From: Ruminococcaceae bacterium UBA1425 | Lineage (GTDB): Bacteria > Bacillota > Clostridia > Oscillospirales > Acutalibacteraceae | Direction: 5' to 3' | NCBI GenBank assembly: GCA_002329365.1 | Contig: DCUB01000050.1 | Location: 15,406-79,405, forward strand | Length of the DNA stretch: 64,000 nt | Part shown: piece by piece, positions 50,426 to 58,517 of the stretch | Numbering within the stretch: the stretch's first letter is position 1 | Layout of the letters: each line of letters begins with the position of its first letter | Position numbers and translations under genes: made by a program | The notes under the pieces: model-generated | What the model was told of the DNA's origin: nothing | The model's input: the letters and a program-made list of their open reading frames with translations, nothing else | The model's database searches: none

Positions 50426-51387
50426 TTCACATCATCTCCTTTTTTCTTTCGCCTTTCGGCTTTTTTCTCTGCCTTTCTGTCCTTTTTTGATGCCGGCTCC
50501 TGCCCGGACTCCGCGACCGGGCTTTCGTCGTCGTCAGAAAGATAAACGGTAAAGTCCACCCCGTCGGCCTCGTCGGCAAGGAAGGTGGGCTCGCTGAGAT
50601 TCTCAAGCGACTCCTCGATATCGGCGGTTACGGGCTGGGGAGAGTCAAGACGCGGCTCATACAGGTCGATATGCCCCTTGTCGAGATGTCCCTGGGAAGA
50701 TTTAATGACACGCTGGCTTTTTGACGAAAGACCGTCGTGAACGACGCAGCCGTTTTCGAGAATGATTACCCTGCGGTCAAACTGACGCACAAGCTCGTGC
50801 TCGTGCGTGACCATAATAACGGTTGTGCCGCCGTCGTTAAGACGCGACAGCAGCTCTACAATCTCCATTGACATCTGCGGGTCCACGTTGCCCGTAGGCT
50901 CGTCGGCAATAATCAGCTCGGCGTTGTTAGCGAGAGCGCGCGCCAAAGCAACACGCTGCTGCTCGCCGCCCGAAAGCTCGGGAGGATAGCAGCGTGCCTT
51001 TGCGGCAAGCCCCACAAGATTCAACACAAACGGGACGCGCTTTCTTATCTGGTTTTCCTTTGTTCCGACAACGCGCATGGCAAAAGCCACGTTGTCGAAC
51101 ACTGTCATATTCGGTATAAGACGGAAGTCCTGAAACACGATTCCCATAGTGCGGCGGAAGCGAGGTATCTCGCGCGGCTTCAGCTCGCCGAGATTTTGCT
51201 TTCCGACAATTATAGAACCGCTTGTAGGAACCTCCTCATGCATCATAAGCTTCAGAAACGTGCTTTTTCCGGCGCCCGATGCTCCGACTATAAAAACAAA
51301 CTCTCCGCTTTCTATTTTGATATTGACGTCCTGAAGAGCGTGGGTGCCGTTCTCATAGACCTTAGAAACATGCCTGAATTCAATCAT
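50422..51387 (-). CDS. ftsE: cell division ATP-binding protein FtsE with long C-terminal extension
   Basis: FtsE powers FtsX. Residues 1-~228 are a standard FtsE: Walker A GASGAGKST, Q-loop VFQDF, signature LSGGEQQRVALARA, Walker B LIIADEPTGNVD, H-loop VTHEHEL. Normal FtsE stops there; this one continues ~93 residues with an acidic, low-complexity stretch (DIEESLENLSEPTF, YLSDDDESPVAESGQEP) and a basic tail (KKDRKAEKKAERRKKKGDD). I chose ATG 51387 after AAGGA. No frameshift is needed to explain the tail. Confidence 0.93.
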   Translation of the reverse strand: MIEFRHVSKVYENGTHALQDVNIKIESGEFVFIVGASGAGKSTFLKLMMHEEVPTSGSIIVGKQNLGELKPREIPRFRRTMGIVFQDFRLIPNMTVFDNVAFAMRVVGTKENQIRKRVPFVLNLVGLAAKARCYPPELSGGEQQRVALARALANNAELIIADEPTGNVDPQMSMEIVELLSRLNDGGTTVIMVTHEHELVRQFDRRVIILENGCVVHDGLSSKSQRVIKSSQGHLDKGHIDLYEPRLDSPQPVTADIEESLENLSEPTFLADEADGVDFTVYLSDDDESPVAESGQEPASKKDRKAEKKAERRKKKGDDVK

Positions 51388-51487
51388 TTGGATCATCCTT
51401 AAAGGTGTTGGATAGAATAATAAAGTTAGAATTGACTAAGGTCTTATCTTTCAGCCGTTCGGCTTTTAACACTGAAAATTACCTTGC

Positions 51488-52573
51488 TCAATATTTGACG
51501 GGCTTCGCGTCGAGGTATTTCTTGACCATAAGAGCCACCTTGAAAACGATAGCATCGTCAAACTCGCGCAGGTCAAGGCCGGTAATCTTCTTGATTTTTT
51601 CAAGCCTGTAAACGAGAGTGTTGCGGTGCACGAAAAGCTTGCGCGAGGTTTCGGAAACGTTAAGGCTGTTTTCAAAGAAACGCTGTATCGTGAAGAGAGT
51701 TTCGGCGTCAAGGCTTTCTATCGAATCCCTCTTGAAAATTTCACGCAGGAACATTTCGCAAAGAGTTGTGGGAAGCTGATAGATAAGACGTGCTATGCCT
51801 AAGTTGTCATAGCTTACTATATACTTTTCGGTATCAAAAACCTTGCCGACCTCAAGAGCCACCTGCGCCTCCTTGAAGGAGCGCGCAAGGTCCTTCAGCT
51901 CGGACACGGTAGTTCCGATGCCCACCTGCGGCTGTGTGTAAATCTCGGTGGTCAGAGAGTCGGAAATCGAACGTGCGAGCTTTTCGAGGTCGTTCGTCTC
52001 AATATTGGCGCGAACCTCCTTGACAAGCGCGATGTCCGTATCGTTGACGTTGACTACAAAATCCTTGTTTTTGTCGGGGAAAAGGCTTTGGATTACGTCA
52101 TAAACGGAAACGTCGTTGTTTTCGGCTACCCTTATAAGCAGCACCGCACGGGAGACCTCGTTGTTGAAGTGAAGCTCCCTCGCCTTGAGAAAAATATCGC
52201 CGGGGAGAATATTGTCCATAATGACGTTTTTGATGAAATTACTGCGGTCGTACTTTTCGTCATAGAACTGCTTGATGTTGCTCAGGGCTACGCAGCAGAT
52301 GTCGACATATTTTTTCGAAAGCTCGTCAGTACCCTCGATGAACACCGCATATTCAGCGCGAAGGCTTGAGCCGAAGGAGCGAAAAGAATAATCGGCATAA
52401 CAGACAATTTCATGCTCCGAAAAAACATCGCTCGTGACAGCGGGAAAGACCTCACCTATTTTGCCCAGCTCGCTGCAGGAGATTATCGTTCCGGTTTCAT
52501 CGATTACGCCGATGGTTTTGCCGACTGCGTCGCGCATCTGGTGAATTACACCCTGGAATAGCCTGTTTGACAT
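51488..52573 (-). CDS. CdaR/PucR-type transcriptional regulator
   Basis: A 361-residue regulator. The middle resembles a GGDEF-like CdaR domain (VGIGTTVSELKDLARSFKEAQVALEVG), and the C-terminus is the PucR-type HTH_30 (RFFENSLNVSETSRKLFVHR-NTLVYRLEKI). These proteins usually sense sugar acids or purine-breakdown intermediates, but some control unrelated genes. ATG 52573 follows AGAGGGG. It lies upstream of ftsE by 100 bases in the same direction; a link to division is not proved. Confidence 0.87.
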   Translation of the reverse strand: MSNRLFQGVIHQMRDAVGKTIGVIDETGTIISCSELGKIGEVFPAVTSDVFSEHEIVCYADYSFRSFGSSLRAEYAVFIEGTDELSKKYVDICCVALSNIKQFYDEKYDRSNFIKNVIMDNILPGDIFLKARELHFNNEVSRAVLLIRVAENNDVSVYDVIQSLFPDKNKDFVVNVNDTDIALVKEVRANIETNDLEKLARSISDSLTTEIYTQPQVGIGTTVSELKDLARSFKEAQVALEVGKVFDTEKYIVSYDNLGIARLIYQLPTTLCEMFLREIFKRDSIESLDAETLFTIQRFFENSLNVSETSRKLFVHRNTLVYRLEKIKKITGLDLREFDDAIVFKVALMVKKYLDAKPVKY

Positions 52574-52649
52574 CAATATTACCCCTCTGCAAAGATTTTA
52601 AAACGTCTTGGAAATCGGACTTATGCATTTTGACAACTGTAACATTTAC

Positions 52650-52678
52650 ATTTTACACAATAACCGTATATTTTTCAA
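52650..52678 (-). promoter_or_regulatory. promoter of the CdaR/PucR-type regulator
   Basis: On the minus strand TTGAAA (52678-52673), 17-bp spacer, TAAAAT (52655-52650), ~75 bases before the start. The remaining spacer 52679-52942 is very AT-rich with a TATAAT near 52872-52877 that may drive the next rightward gene; no gene is visible. Confidence 0.55.
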
Positions 52679-52942
52679 CCCATTTTTAAAAAATTTAATG
52701 CACTATTAAAAATTGTTTGTATAAACATTCATATTTTGTTTTAAAATTTATCAAAATATAACAAAAAAAGCATAAGATTCATGCGTGATTTTCTTTGTAC
52801 AATATTGCCAAACCGATTTTTTCATCATCGGACGATGTAACAAATTGTAATCAATTTGTAACCGATTATTGTATAATACTGTAAAAAAATATACAAACTA
52901 AATATGCAAAAGGTACAAACCGGAAGACGAGGGGATGAGAAC

Positions 52943-53782
52943 GTGAACACGATGCTCAAAATAAAAAGCAAAAGCATTCTGACGGGCAGAAACATGCGCG
53001 CGTCGTCGCTCATGCTTGCCGCCGTAACGGCTGCCGTGCTGATGGGTGCCGTTCCGTCTTTTACGGAGTTTATCCCGGCTGAAATTACGGGAATGCTCTG
53101 GCTGAAGGCTGCGCTTAACGTCGCGGCGCCGCTGATTGCCGTAGCGGCGCTGTATCCGCTGAGGGCGGGGAGCGAGGCGTGGTTTCTGTGCGGCGCGTCA
53201 GGCAGGGAACCGTCCGCCCTGCAGGTTGTGTTCTGGTACAAGCCGTCGAAGGCGATAAAGAGCATAGAGATGCGGTTTTCACTGCTGGCAAGAAAGCTCC
53301 TGTGGGCGGCCGTTTTTCTTGCGCCGGGCATTTCGGTGGTGTCGGGCGCGCTGTATATGATGATGACCGAGGGCATATCTGTAAAGCTGCTTGCAGCGTC
53401 CGTTGCCGGCGGCGGGATTTCGTTTCTTGTCGGCCTGGTTTTTTATCTTCTGATGGTTCAGAGATATTTCCTCTCTTACGCGATGCTTGCGCGAAACCCG
53501 GGAAAAAGCGCCGGACAGGCAGTGAGACAGAGCGTTGAAGCCATGAACGGGAGCTGCGCCGGAACGCTTTTGTTCAGACTCAGCTTTATGCCGTGGTTTC
53601 TGCTCTGTCTCGCGGTATTTCCGATTATTTATGTGTGGCCGTATTACAAGCAGTCGTGCTCGTGCCTTAAATATGAGCTGTGCAGGAATTACAGTCTGGC
53701 GGAAAAGGAGAGGGAGAAGGAGAGGCAGCTTTCCGAAACGGCCTACGAAACCGTTGCAGCATCTGAAACGCCGCAGCAATAA
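52943..53782 (+). CDS. DUF975-like membrane protein
   Basis: A 279-residue protein with about five TM helices. The block YFLSYAMLARNPGKSAGQAVRQSVEAMNGSCAGTLLFRLSFMPWFLL, here quoted only in part as AVRQSVEAMNG and LSFMPWFLL, and the final WPYYKQSCSCLKYELC are typical of DUF975 proteins; the function is unknown. I chose GTG 52943, eight bases after GAGGGG, instead of the earlier ATG 52904, which lacks a site. The C-terminus is charged and cytoplasmic. Confidence 0.7.
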   Translation: MNTMLKIKSKSILTGRNMRASSLMLAAVTAAVLMGAVPSFTEFIPAEITGMLWLKAALNVAAPLIAVAALYPLRAGSEAWFLCGASGREPSALQVVFWYKPSKAIKSIEMRFSLLARKLLWAAVFLAPGISVVSGALYMMMTEGISVKLLAASVAGGGISFLVGLVFYLLMVQRYFLSYAMLARNPGKSAGQAVRQSVEAMNGSCAGTLLFRLSFMPWFLLCLAVFPIIYVWPYYKQSCSCLKYELCRNYSLAEKEREKERQLSETAYETVAASETPQQ

Positions 53783-53919
53783 TAGTCTTTGTTCAATGCC
53801 CGTCAGAACGTAAACTCCGATAAAACGTAGGGGCGCACATACTGTCAAGAGTAACATGGCATACAGGTGCGCCCATACGAGGTAATTGTTAATAAACGAC
53901 GGCAAACAACATAAAACGT

Positions 53920-54657
53920 TTACTCCGCGTCGTCCTCGTTTTCCCAGTTGTGCCAGACGTTCTGAACGTCGTCGTTATCTTCGAACATTTCAAGCATCCG
54001 CGACATATTTTTAATGTCGTCCTCACTTGTCAGCTTTGTGTATGTCACGGGTATGTACTCGACCTCTGCCGAAAGGAATTTGTACCCCTTGGCGTCGAGA
54101 GCGTCGCGCACCGCGCCGAGGTCGTTCGGCTCCGTGCGGATGACATAAACGTCGTCCTCCGTAAGAAAATCGGAAGCGCCGGCCTCCAACGCGTCCTCCA
54201 TCAGCTTTTCCTCGTCGACGTCCTCCGACTCCACCGCGAGCACGCCGTACCTGCCGAACATGAAGGATACGCAGCCCGACTGCCCCATGTTGCCGCCGAA
54301 CTTATCGAAATAATGACGTATATCGCTTGCAGTCCTGTTCCTGTTGTCGGTAAGCGCTTCGACGATTACGGCGACGCCGGAGGGTCCGTAGCCCTCGTAC
54401 ATGATTTCCTCATATTGAGCGCCGCCTTCCTCGCCGGCGGCTTTTTTTATAATCCTCTCAATATTGTCGTTCGGAACGTTGTTTGCCTTCGCCTTCGCGA
54501 TTACGTCCCTCAGCTTGAAGTTGACTGCCGGGTCCGCGCCGCCCTCGCGCACTGCTACGGCGATTTCCCTGCCGACCTTCGTGAAAATCTTCGCGCGCGC
54601 GCTGTCGGTCTTTTCCTTTTTGCGTTTGATTGTACTCCACTTGCTGTGTCCTGACAT
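53920..54657 (-). CDS. yebC: YebC/PmpR family protein
   Basis: A 245-residue YebC-type protein; family members bind DNA as regulators, and newer work links some to translation of proline stretches. Signatures: SGHSKWSTIKRKKEKTDSAR at the start, FTKVGREIAVAVREGG, NVPNDNIERIIKKAAGE, EGYGPSGVAVIVEALTDNRNRT. Length normal (~240). Promoter TTGCGA-N17-TATAAT on the minus strand (54717-54689), 32 bases before the start. Confidence 0.95.
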   Translation of the reverse strand: MSGHSKWSTIKRKKEKTDSARAKIFTKVGREIAVAVREGGADPAVNFKLRDVIAKAKANNVPNDNIERIIKKAAGEEGGAQYEEIMYEGYGPSGVAVIVEALTDNRNRTASDIRHYFDKFGGNMGQSGCVSFMFGRYGVLAVESEDVDEEKLMEDALEAGASDFLTEDDVYVIRTEPNDLGAVRDALDAKGYKFLSAEVEYIPVTYTKLTSEDDIKNMSRMLEMFEDNDDVQNVWHNWENEDDAE

Positions 54658-54688
54658 CGTATCACCTTTTTTAAAGATTTACATAAAA

Positions 54689-54717
54689 ATTATATATCAT
54701 ACGTCATAAAATCGCAA
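54689..54717 (-). promoter_or_regulatory. promoter of yebC
   Basis: On the minus strand TTGCGA (54717-54712), 17-bp spacer, TATAAT (54694-54689). It separates yebC from the obg-mrnC-yitT unit. Confidence 0.65.
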
Positions 54718-54731
54718 CTGTTTTTTGCAGC

Positions 54732-55622
54732 CTAATAATGGTCTCTTGTCTTAAAGCCTTCGCCGAGTATTTCGCCGACCTCGGAAATGATGGTAAAGGC
54801 GTTGTCGTCAATTCTTCTTACAACCTTATTTACCTTTGCAACCTCGTTTCTGCGCACCGCGACGAGCAGCATGTTTTTGTTCTGACCGGTGTAGCCGCCC
54901 GTAATCGGAATAATGCTGACGCCTCTCGCGACATCCTGTATGACAGCGCGTGAAATCTCGTTTGCCTTTTCTGTAACTATCATCAGAAGCTTGCCGTTGT
55001 CCATGCCGTAAAGCACATAATCTATAACGCTCGTGCTGATGAAGATGACCACGGCAGCGTACATGGCGCTTTCGTAGCTGCCGAATACCCATGCCGAAAG
55101 TGCAACCACAAAGGCGTCGGCAGCGAAAATTACCTTGCCCATCGATATGTGAGGCCACCTGACACGGACGAGCTTGCCTATGATATCTGTTCCCCCCGAG
55201 GTGGCACCGCGCATTAGTATCAGCACAAGCCCGAAGCCGGAAATCATGCCGCAGAATATGGCGGCAAGAAGCCTGTCGCCCTCGTACGCGGGCATGAATT
55301 TTGCAAGATAGTCAAGCTCTACGGACATTATTGAAACTACCCAAAGCGTTTTGATAACGAACCTGTGACCGACGAAAAGCCAGGCGAGTATGAGAAGCGG
55401 AAGGTTGATGAGAAAGTTTGTGGCGCCTATCGGGAAGCCGGTCAGAAAGTTTACGACTATCGCCACGCCCGAAATGCCGCTCAGGGCAATCTGATTGGGA
55501 ACGGCAAACATATTGATGGCAGCGGCGTAAATAGCTCCGCCGGCAATCCAGATAACGTTGTCTATCAAAAAGTCTCTTACCTCGCGCAGAGTGGGCTTTC
55601 TGATTTTCAGCTTTTTGCTCAT
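54732..55622 (-). CDS. YitT family membrane protein
   Basis: A 296-residue protein: five or six TM helices (DUF161, NFLTGFPIGATNFLINLPLLI, FCGMISGFGLVLILMRGATSGGTDIIG) followed by a cytoplasmic DUF2179 domain (ISIIPITGGYTGQNKNMLLVAVRRNEVAKV). Function unknown; some relatives affect stress resistance. ATG 55622 starts one base after the mrnC stop (TGA-g-ATG), with AAAGGA nine bases upstream, so it is coupled to mrnC. Confidence 0.93.
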   Translation of the reverse strand: MSKKLKIRKPTLREVRDFLIDNVIWIAGGAIYAAAINMFAVPNQIALSGISGVAIVVNFLTGFPIGATNFLINLPLLILAWLFVGHRFVIKTLWVVSIMSVELDYLAKFMPAYEGDRLLAAIFCGMISGFGLVLILMRGATSGGTDIIGKLVRVRWPHISMGKVIFAADAFVVALSAWVFGSYESAMYAAVVIFISTSVIDYVLYGMDNGKLLMIVTEKANEISRAVIQDVARGVSIIPITGGYTGQNKNMLLVAVRRNEVAKVNKVVRRIDDNAFTIISEVGEILGEGFKTRDHY

Positions 55623-55623
55623 C

Positions 55624-56055
55624 TCATTCAGTCCTTTTGTCAAAGCATTCGCAAATCAGTGAAAACAGCTCGCGTACGCGCCCTGTGTCGCCCTTTAAAT
55701 AAAGATATCCGAAAAGAGCCTCGCATGCCGTGGCAAGATGATAGCTTGCCTCCGTGGCGTTTTTAGGAGTGCGCGACGTGTGCGCGTTTCTGCCTCTTTT
55801 AAAAACGGCGACCTCCTCGTCCGTCAAAGCTCCGCTTTCAAGAAGAACGCGTATGCCGTCTGCCTGCGCACCTGCGCAGACACGCTGTGCGGAAAGGGCG
55901 TGCAACTTTCCGACGGGGCGGTTTGCCTCGGTTACAAGCATTTCGCGCACAAGCAGGTCAAAAACGGTGTCGCCGACAAACGCGAGTGCCAGCGGGCTTA
56001 ACAGAGCGGGGTCGCAGCGCTTTGCGTCAGTTGACAAATTCAAATTCGAAGTCAT
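55624..56055 (-). CDS. mrnC: Mini-ribonuclease 3
   Basis: Mini-III trims the 23S rRNA precursor. The 143-residue protein is an RNase III catalytic domain without a dsRBD: LALAFVGDTVFDLLVREMLV (with the catalytic Asp), RNAHTSRTPKNATEASYHLATACEALFGYLYL (with Glu). The usual neighbour in Bacillus is cysS; here it overlaps obg by 29 bases. Obg is also a ribosome-assembly factor, so the pair fits functionally. Confidence 0.94.
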   Translation of the reverse strand: MTSNLNLSTDAKRCDPALLSPLALAFVGDTVFDLLVREMLVTEANRPVGKLHALSAQRVCAGAQADGIRVLLESGALTDEEVAVFKRGRNAHTSRTPKNATEASYHLATACEALFGYLYLKGDTGRVRELFSLICECFDKRTE

Positions 56056-57298
56056 AAATAGAAACCGTATCCCCTTCTTTTATTCCGTTCTCCCTCAGAG
56101 CGTCTATGATGCCGCTTGACTGAAGCACCCTTTGAAAATACTGGAGCGATTCGTAATCGTCAAGATTGGTGCGCTGAAGTATTTTCAGAAGCCACGACGC
56201 CTCGACATAATATATGTCGCCGCAGGCCGATATTTTAAAGCCGCTGTCCTTTTTGTTTTCAAAAAACTCGCGGGGGAGCACTTCTTCCTCGTAACGCTTT
56301 ACGGGGGGAAGGGTGTCGAGCTTTCGCGCTATGGCGTTTACGACCTCGCGTGTGCCTTCGGAAATAGGGGCGCACATGGTGTAAAACTCATAGCCCTTGC
56401 CCTCGATGTAATCGCGAAGCATTGAGAGCTGCTCGTCGGTTGCAAGGTCCGTTTTGTTCGCGACGACTATCTGCGGCTTTTCGGCAAGCTCGGGATTGAA
56501 TATTTTAAGCTCGCGGTTTATTGCCTCGAAGTCTTCCGCGGGGTTCCTGCCCTCGCTGCCGCCGGCGTCGAGGATATGGACGAGCATACGGCAACGCTCG
56601 ACATGGCGCAGGAATTCGTGGCCGAGTCCCACGCCCTCTCCCGCGCCCTCGATAAGTCCGGGAATATCGGCCATGACAAAGGACCTGCCCTCGCCCATGT
56701 AGACAACCCCGAGAACGGGGACAATGGTTGTGAAGTGATAATCGGCAATAATCGGCTTTGCCTCGCTGACGACGGATATAAACGTAGACTTGCCTACATT
56801 CGGGAAGCCCAGAAGACCGACGTCGGCTAAGAGCTTCAGCTCAAGAGTTATATCCCATTCCTCGCCGGGCGCGCCGCTTTTCGCGAAACGCGGAGCCTGG
56901 CGTGTGGGGTTGGCAAAGTGCTTGTTGCCCCAGCCGCCCCTGCCGCCCTTGGCGGCGATAAAAGGCTCGTCAGTCGACATGTCCGCTATGACGGCTCCGC
57001 TCTCTTTTTCGCGGATAACGGTGCCGCGCGGCACGCGTATGACGAGATCCTCGCCCTGCCTGCCGCTTTTGTGGCCTGTTCCGCCGTTTTTGCCGTTTTC
57101 CGCCCTGTACTTTGTTTTATAGCGGAAGTCGGCAAGCGTTGACAGATTGTCGTCCACCTGGAAGATTATATTGCCGCCCCTGCCGCCGTCGCCGCCGTCG
57201 GGACCGCCGGACGCGACGTATTTTTCGCGGTGGAAAGCGACGGCTCCGTCGCCGCCGTCGCCCGCCTTTATTTTTATGTGCGCTATGTCTACAAACAT
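56027..57298 (-). CDS. obg: GTPase Obg (CgtA)
   Basis: Essential GTPase that acts in 50S ribosome assembly and stress response. The 423-residue protein has the Obg Gly-rich domain (AHIKIKAGDGGDGAVAFHREKYV), G domain (G1 GFPNVGKST, G3 DIPGLIEGA, G4 NKTDLA) and the C-terminal OCT domain (about 345-423, found in Gram-positive Obg). I chose ATG 57298 after GGGAG; the TTG at 57310 lacks a site. Confidence 0.97.
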   Translation of the reverse strand: MFVDIAHIKIKAGDGGDGAVAFHREKYVASGGPDGGDGGRGGNIIFQVDDNLSTLADFRYKTKYRAENGKNGGTGHKSGRQGEDLVIRVPRGTVIREKESGAVIADMSTDEPFIAAKGGRGGWGNKHFANPTRQAPRFAKSGAPGEEWDITLELKLLADVGLLGFPNVGKSTFISVVSEAKPIIADYHFTTIVPVLGVVYMGEGRSFVMADIPGLIEGAGEGVGLGHEFLRHVERCRMLVHILDAGGSEGRNPAEDFEAINRELKIFNPELAEKPQIVVANKTDLATDEQLSMLRDYIEGKGYEFYTMCAPISEGTREVVNAIARKLDTLPPVKRYEEEVLPREFFENKKDSGFKISACGDIYYVEASWLLKILQRTNLDDYESLQYFQRVLQSSGIIDALRENGIKEGDTVSIYDFEFEFVN

Positions 57299-57392
57299 AA
57301 TTTCTCCCAAGGCTGTATCAGATTATATACAAAACGGTCATAACAGTATTATGAGATGTCGAAAAATATGGCTAAAGCTACTCCGGCTGCGT

Positions 57393-57560
57393 TAAGATCC
57401 TCCGGCGCGCTGCGCCTCAGGATGACAAAAAGGAAGAAAGCCATGTCATTCTGAGCAAAGCCACTGTCATTCTGAGCAAAGCCACTGTCATTCTGAGCGA
57501 ACCCATGTCATTCTGAGCGAAGCCACTGTCATTCTGAGCAAAGCGAAGAATCTTTCGGCA
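57393..57560. repeat. dispersed repeat with five-fold 21-bp tandem array
   Basis: AAGATCCTCCGGCGCGCTGC...TCAGGATGACA (from 57393) is followed by five copies of TGTCATTCTGAGC(G/A)AA-(G/C)CCA(C), starting at 57445, 57466, 57487, 57507 and 57528 (period 21, once 20), and then GAAGAATCTTTC. The left and right ends form an inverted repeat, as in the copy at 18669-18735. The rest of the 57299-57657 spacer has no gene; the leftward ORF there is a translation of the array. Confidence 0.85.
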
Positions 57561-57657
57561 GTTCTTCGGCATCATACGAAAAAACCAAGACCGTTGACTG
57601 AATATCGGAACGCTTTTGACGTCCCGTACAGTGCATTGATACAGTACCGTTTCCTTA

Positions 57658-58314
57658 TCAATCAATTACGCGGCTGTCTCTTGCCGCTCTGATGTTTTCA
57701 ACAAACCTTTTCGCTGTTTCGGTGATTTTTTTATAGTCGCCGTTTTTCGCCCCTGCCGTCAGCGAGCTGCCGGCTCCGACGGCTACAGCACCGGCGCGAA
57801 TCCACTCGCCGACGTTGTCGACGTCCACGCCGCCCGTCGGCATCATCTTCGCGTACGGAATCGGCCCCAGAACAGACTTTATAATTTTCGGGCCGAACAG
57901 GTCACCGGGGAAAATTTTAAGAATATCCGCTCCGGCGTCCATCGCTGCCACGGCTTCGGTGACTGTCATAACGCCGGGCATGACGGCAACCCTGTAACGG
58001 TTGCATATTTTTACGGTTTCGGCGTCAAAATACGGGCTTACTATATATTGTGCGCCGGAAAGCATTGCTATACGCGCCGTCGCCGCGTCCATTACCGTTC
58101 CCGCGCCGAGAATTATCTCCTCCGGCGTGTATTTTGCGGCTAACGACTCAATTACCTTGTCGGCGTGAGGCACGGTAAAGGTAAGCTCAATGGCGGCAAC
58201 TCCGCCCTCCATGCAGGCTTCGGTAATCCTCATTGCCTTTTCGGCGTTTTCGGCTCTTACTACGGCTACAATGCCGCTGTCCTGTATTTTCATCAGTATT
58301 TTTTCTTTGTCCAC
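57658..58314 (-). CDS. KDPG/KHG-type aldolase
   Basis: A 218-residue class I aldolase that splits 2-keto-3-deoxy-6-phosphogluconate or a similar ketodeoxy acid into pyruvate and an aldehyde. Signs: SGIVAVVRAENAEKAMRI, VAAIELTFTVPHA (catalytic Glu), LGAGTVMDAA, FIVSPYFD-like YIVSPYFDAE, and the Schiff-base Lys in ADILKIFPG. GTG 58314 follows AAAGGGGA. It stands alone, divergent from an MFS transporter and from the same promoter region. Confidence 0.92.
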   Translation of the reverse strand: MDKEKILMKIQDSGIVAVVRAENAEKAMRITEACMEGGVAAIELTFTVPHADKVIESLAAKYTPEEIILGAGTVMDAATARIAMLSGAQYIVSPYFDAETVKICNRYRVAVMPGVMTVTEAVAAMDAGADILKIFPGDLFGPKIIKSVLGPIPYAKMMPTGGVDVDNVGEWIRAGAVAVGAGSSLTAGAKNGDYKKITETAKRFVENIRAARDSRVID

Positions 58315-58418
58315 ACTGTTTTCCCCTTTATAAATCAAGTATTCAAGGCAAATTATTACATCTGTATTTATAACATTATATCACGATAAAGTCAATGCAA
58401 ATTGATTTTATTGGAAAA

Positions 58419-58447
58419 TTGACAATGCATTTGAGTAATGATAGAAT
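58419..58447 (+). promoter_or_regulatory. promoter of the MFS transporter
   Basis: TTGACA (58419-58424), 17-bp spacer, TAGAAT (58442-58447), 70 bases before the start. A TATAAT-like -10 for the divergent aldolase lies on the other strand near 58374-58379. Confidence 0.75.
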
Positions 58448-58517
58448 AATCAAAACGGGTGAGTGAGCCGCCCGTGCGCGAAATCCGTTTTACACAACAA
58501 AAAATCGGGGGATTTAA

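Noticed and set aside
57445..57560. Regular 21-bp repeats as a possible CRISPR array
   Set aside because: The period is 21 bases with almost no room for spacers; the units are contiguous and there are no cas genes. It is a tandem repeat.
57417..57665. 82-residue leftward ORF with repeated LRMTVAL units
   Set aside because: The peptide repeat is the reverse-strand reading of the 21-bp array; no ribosome site supports it.
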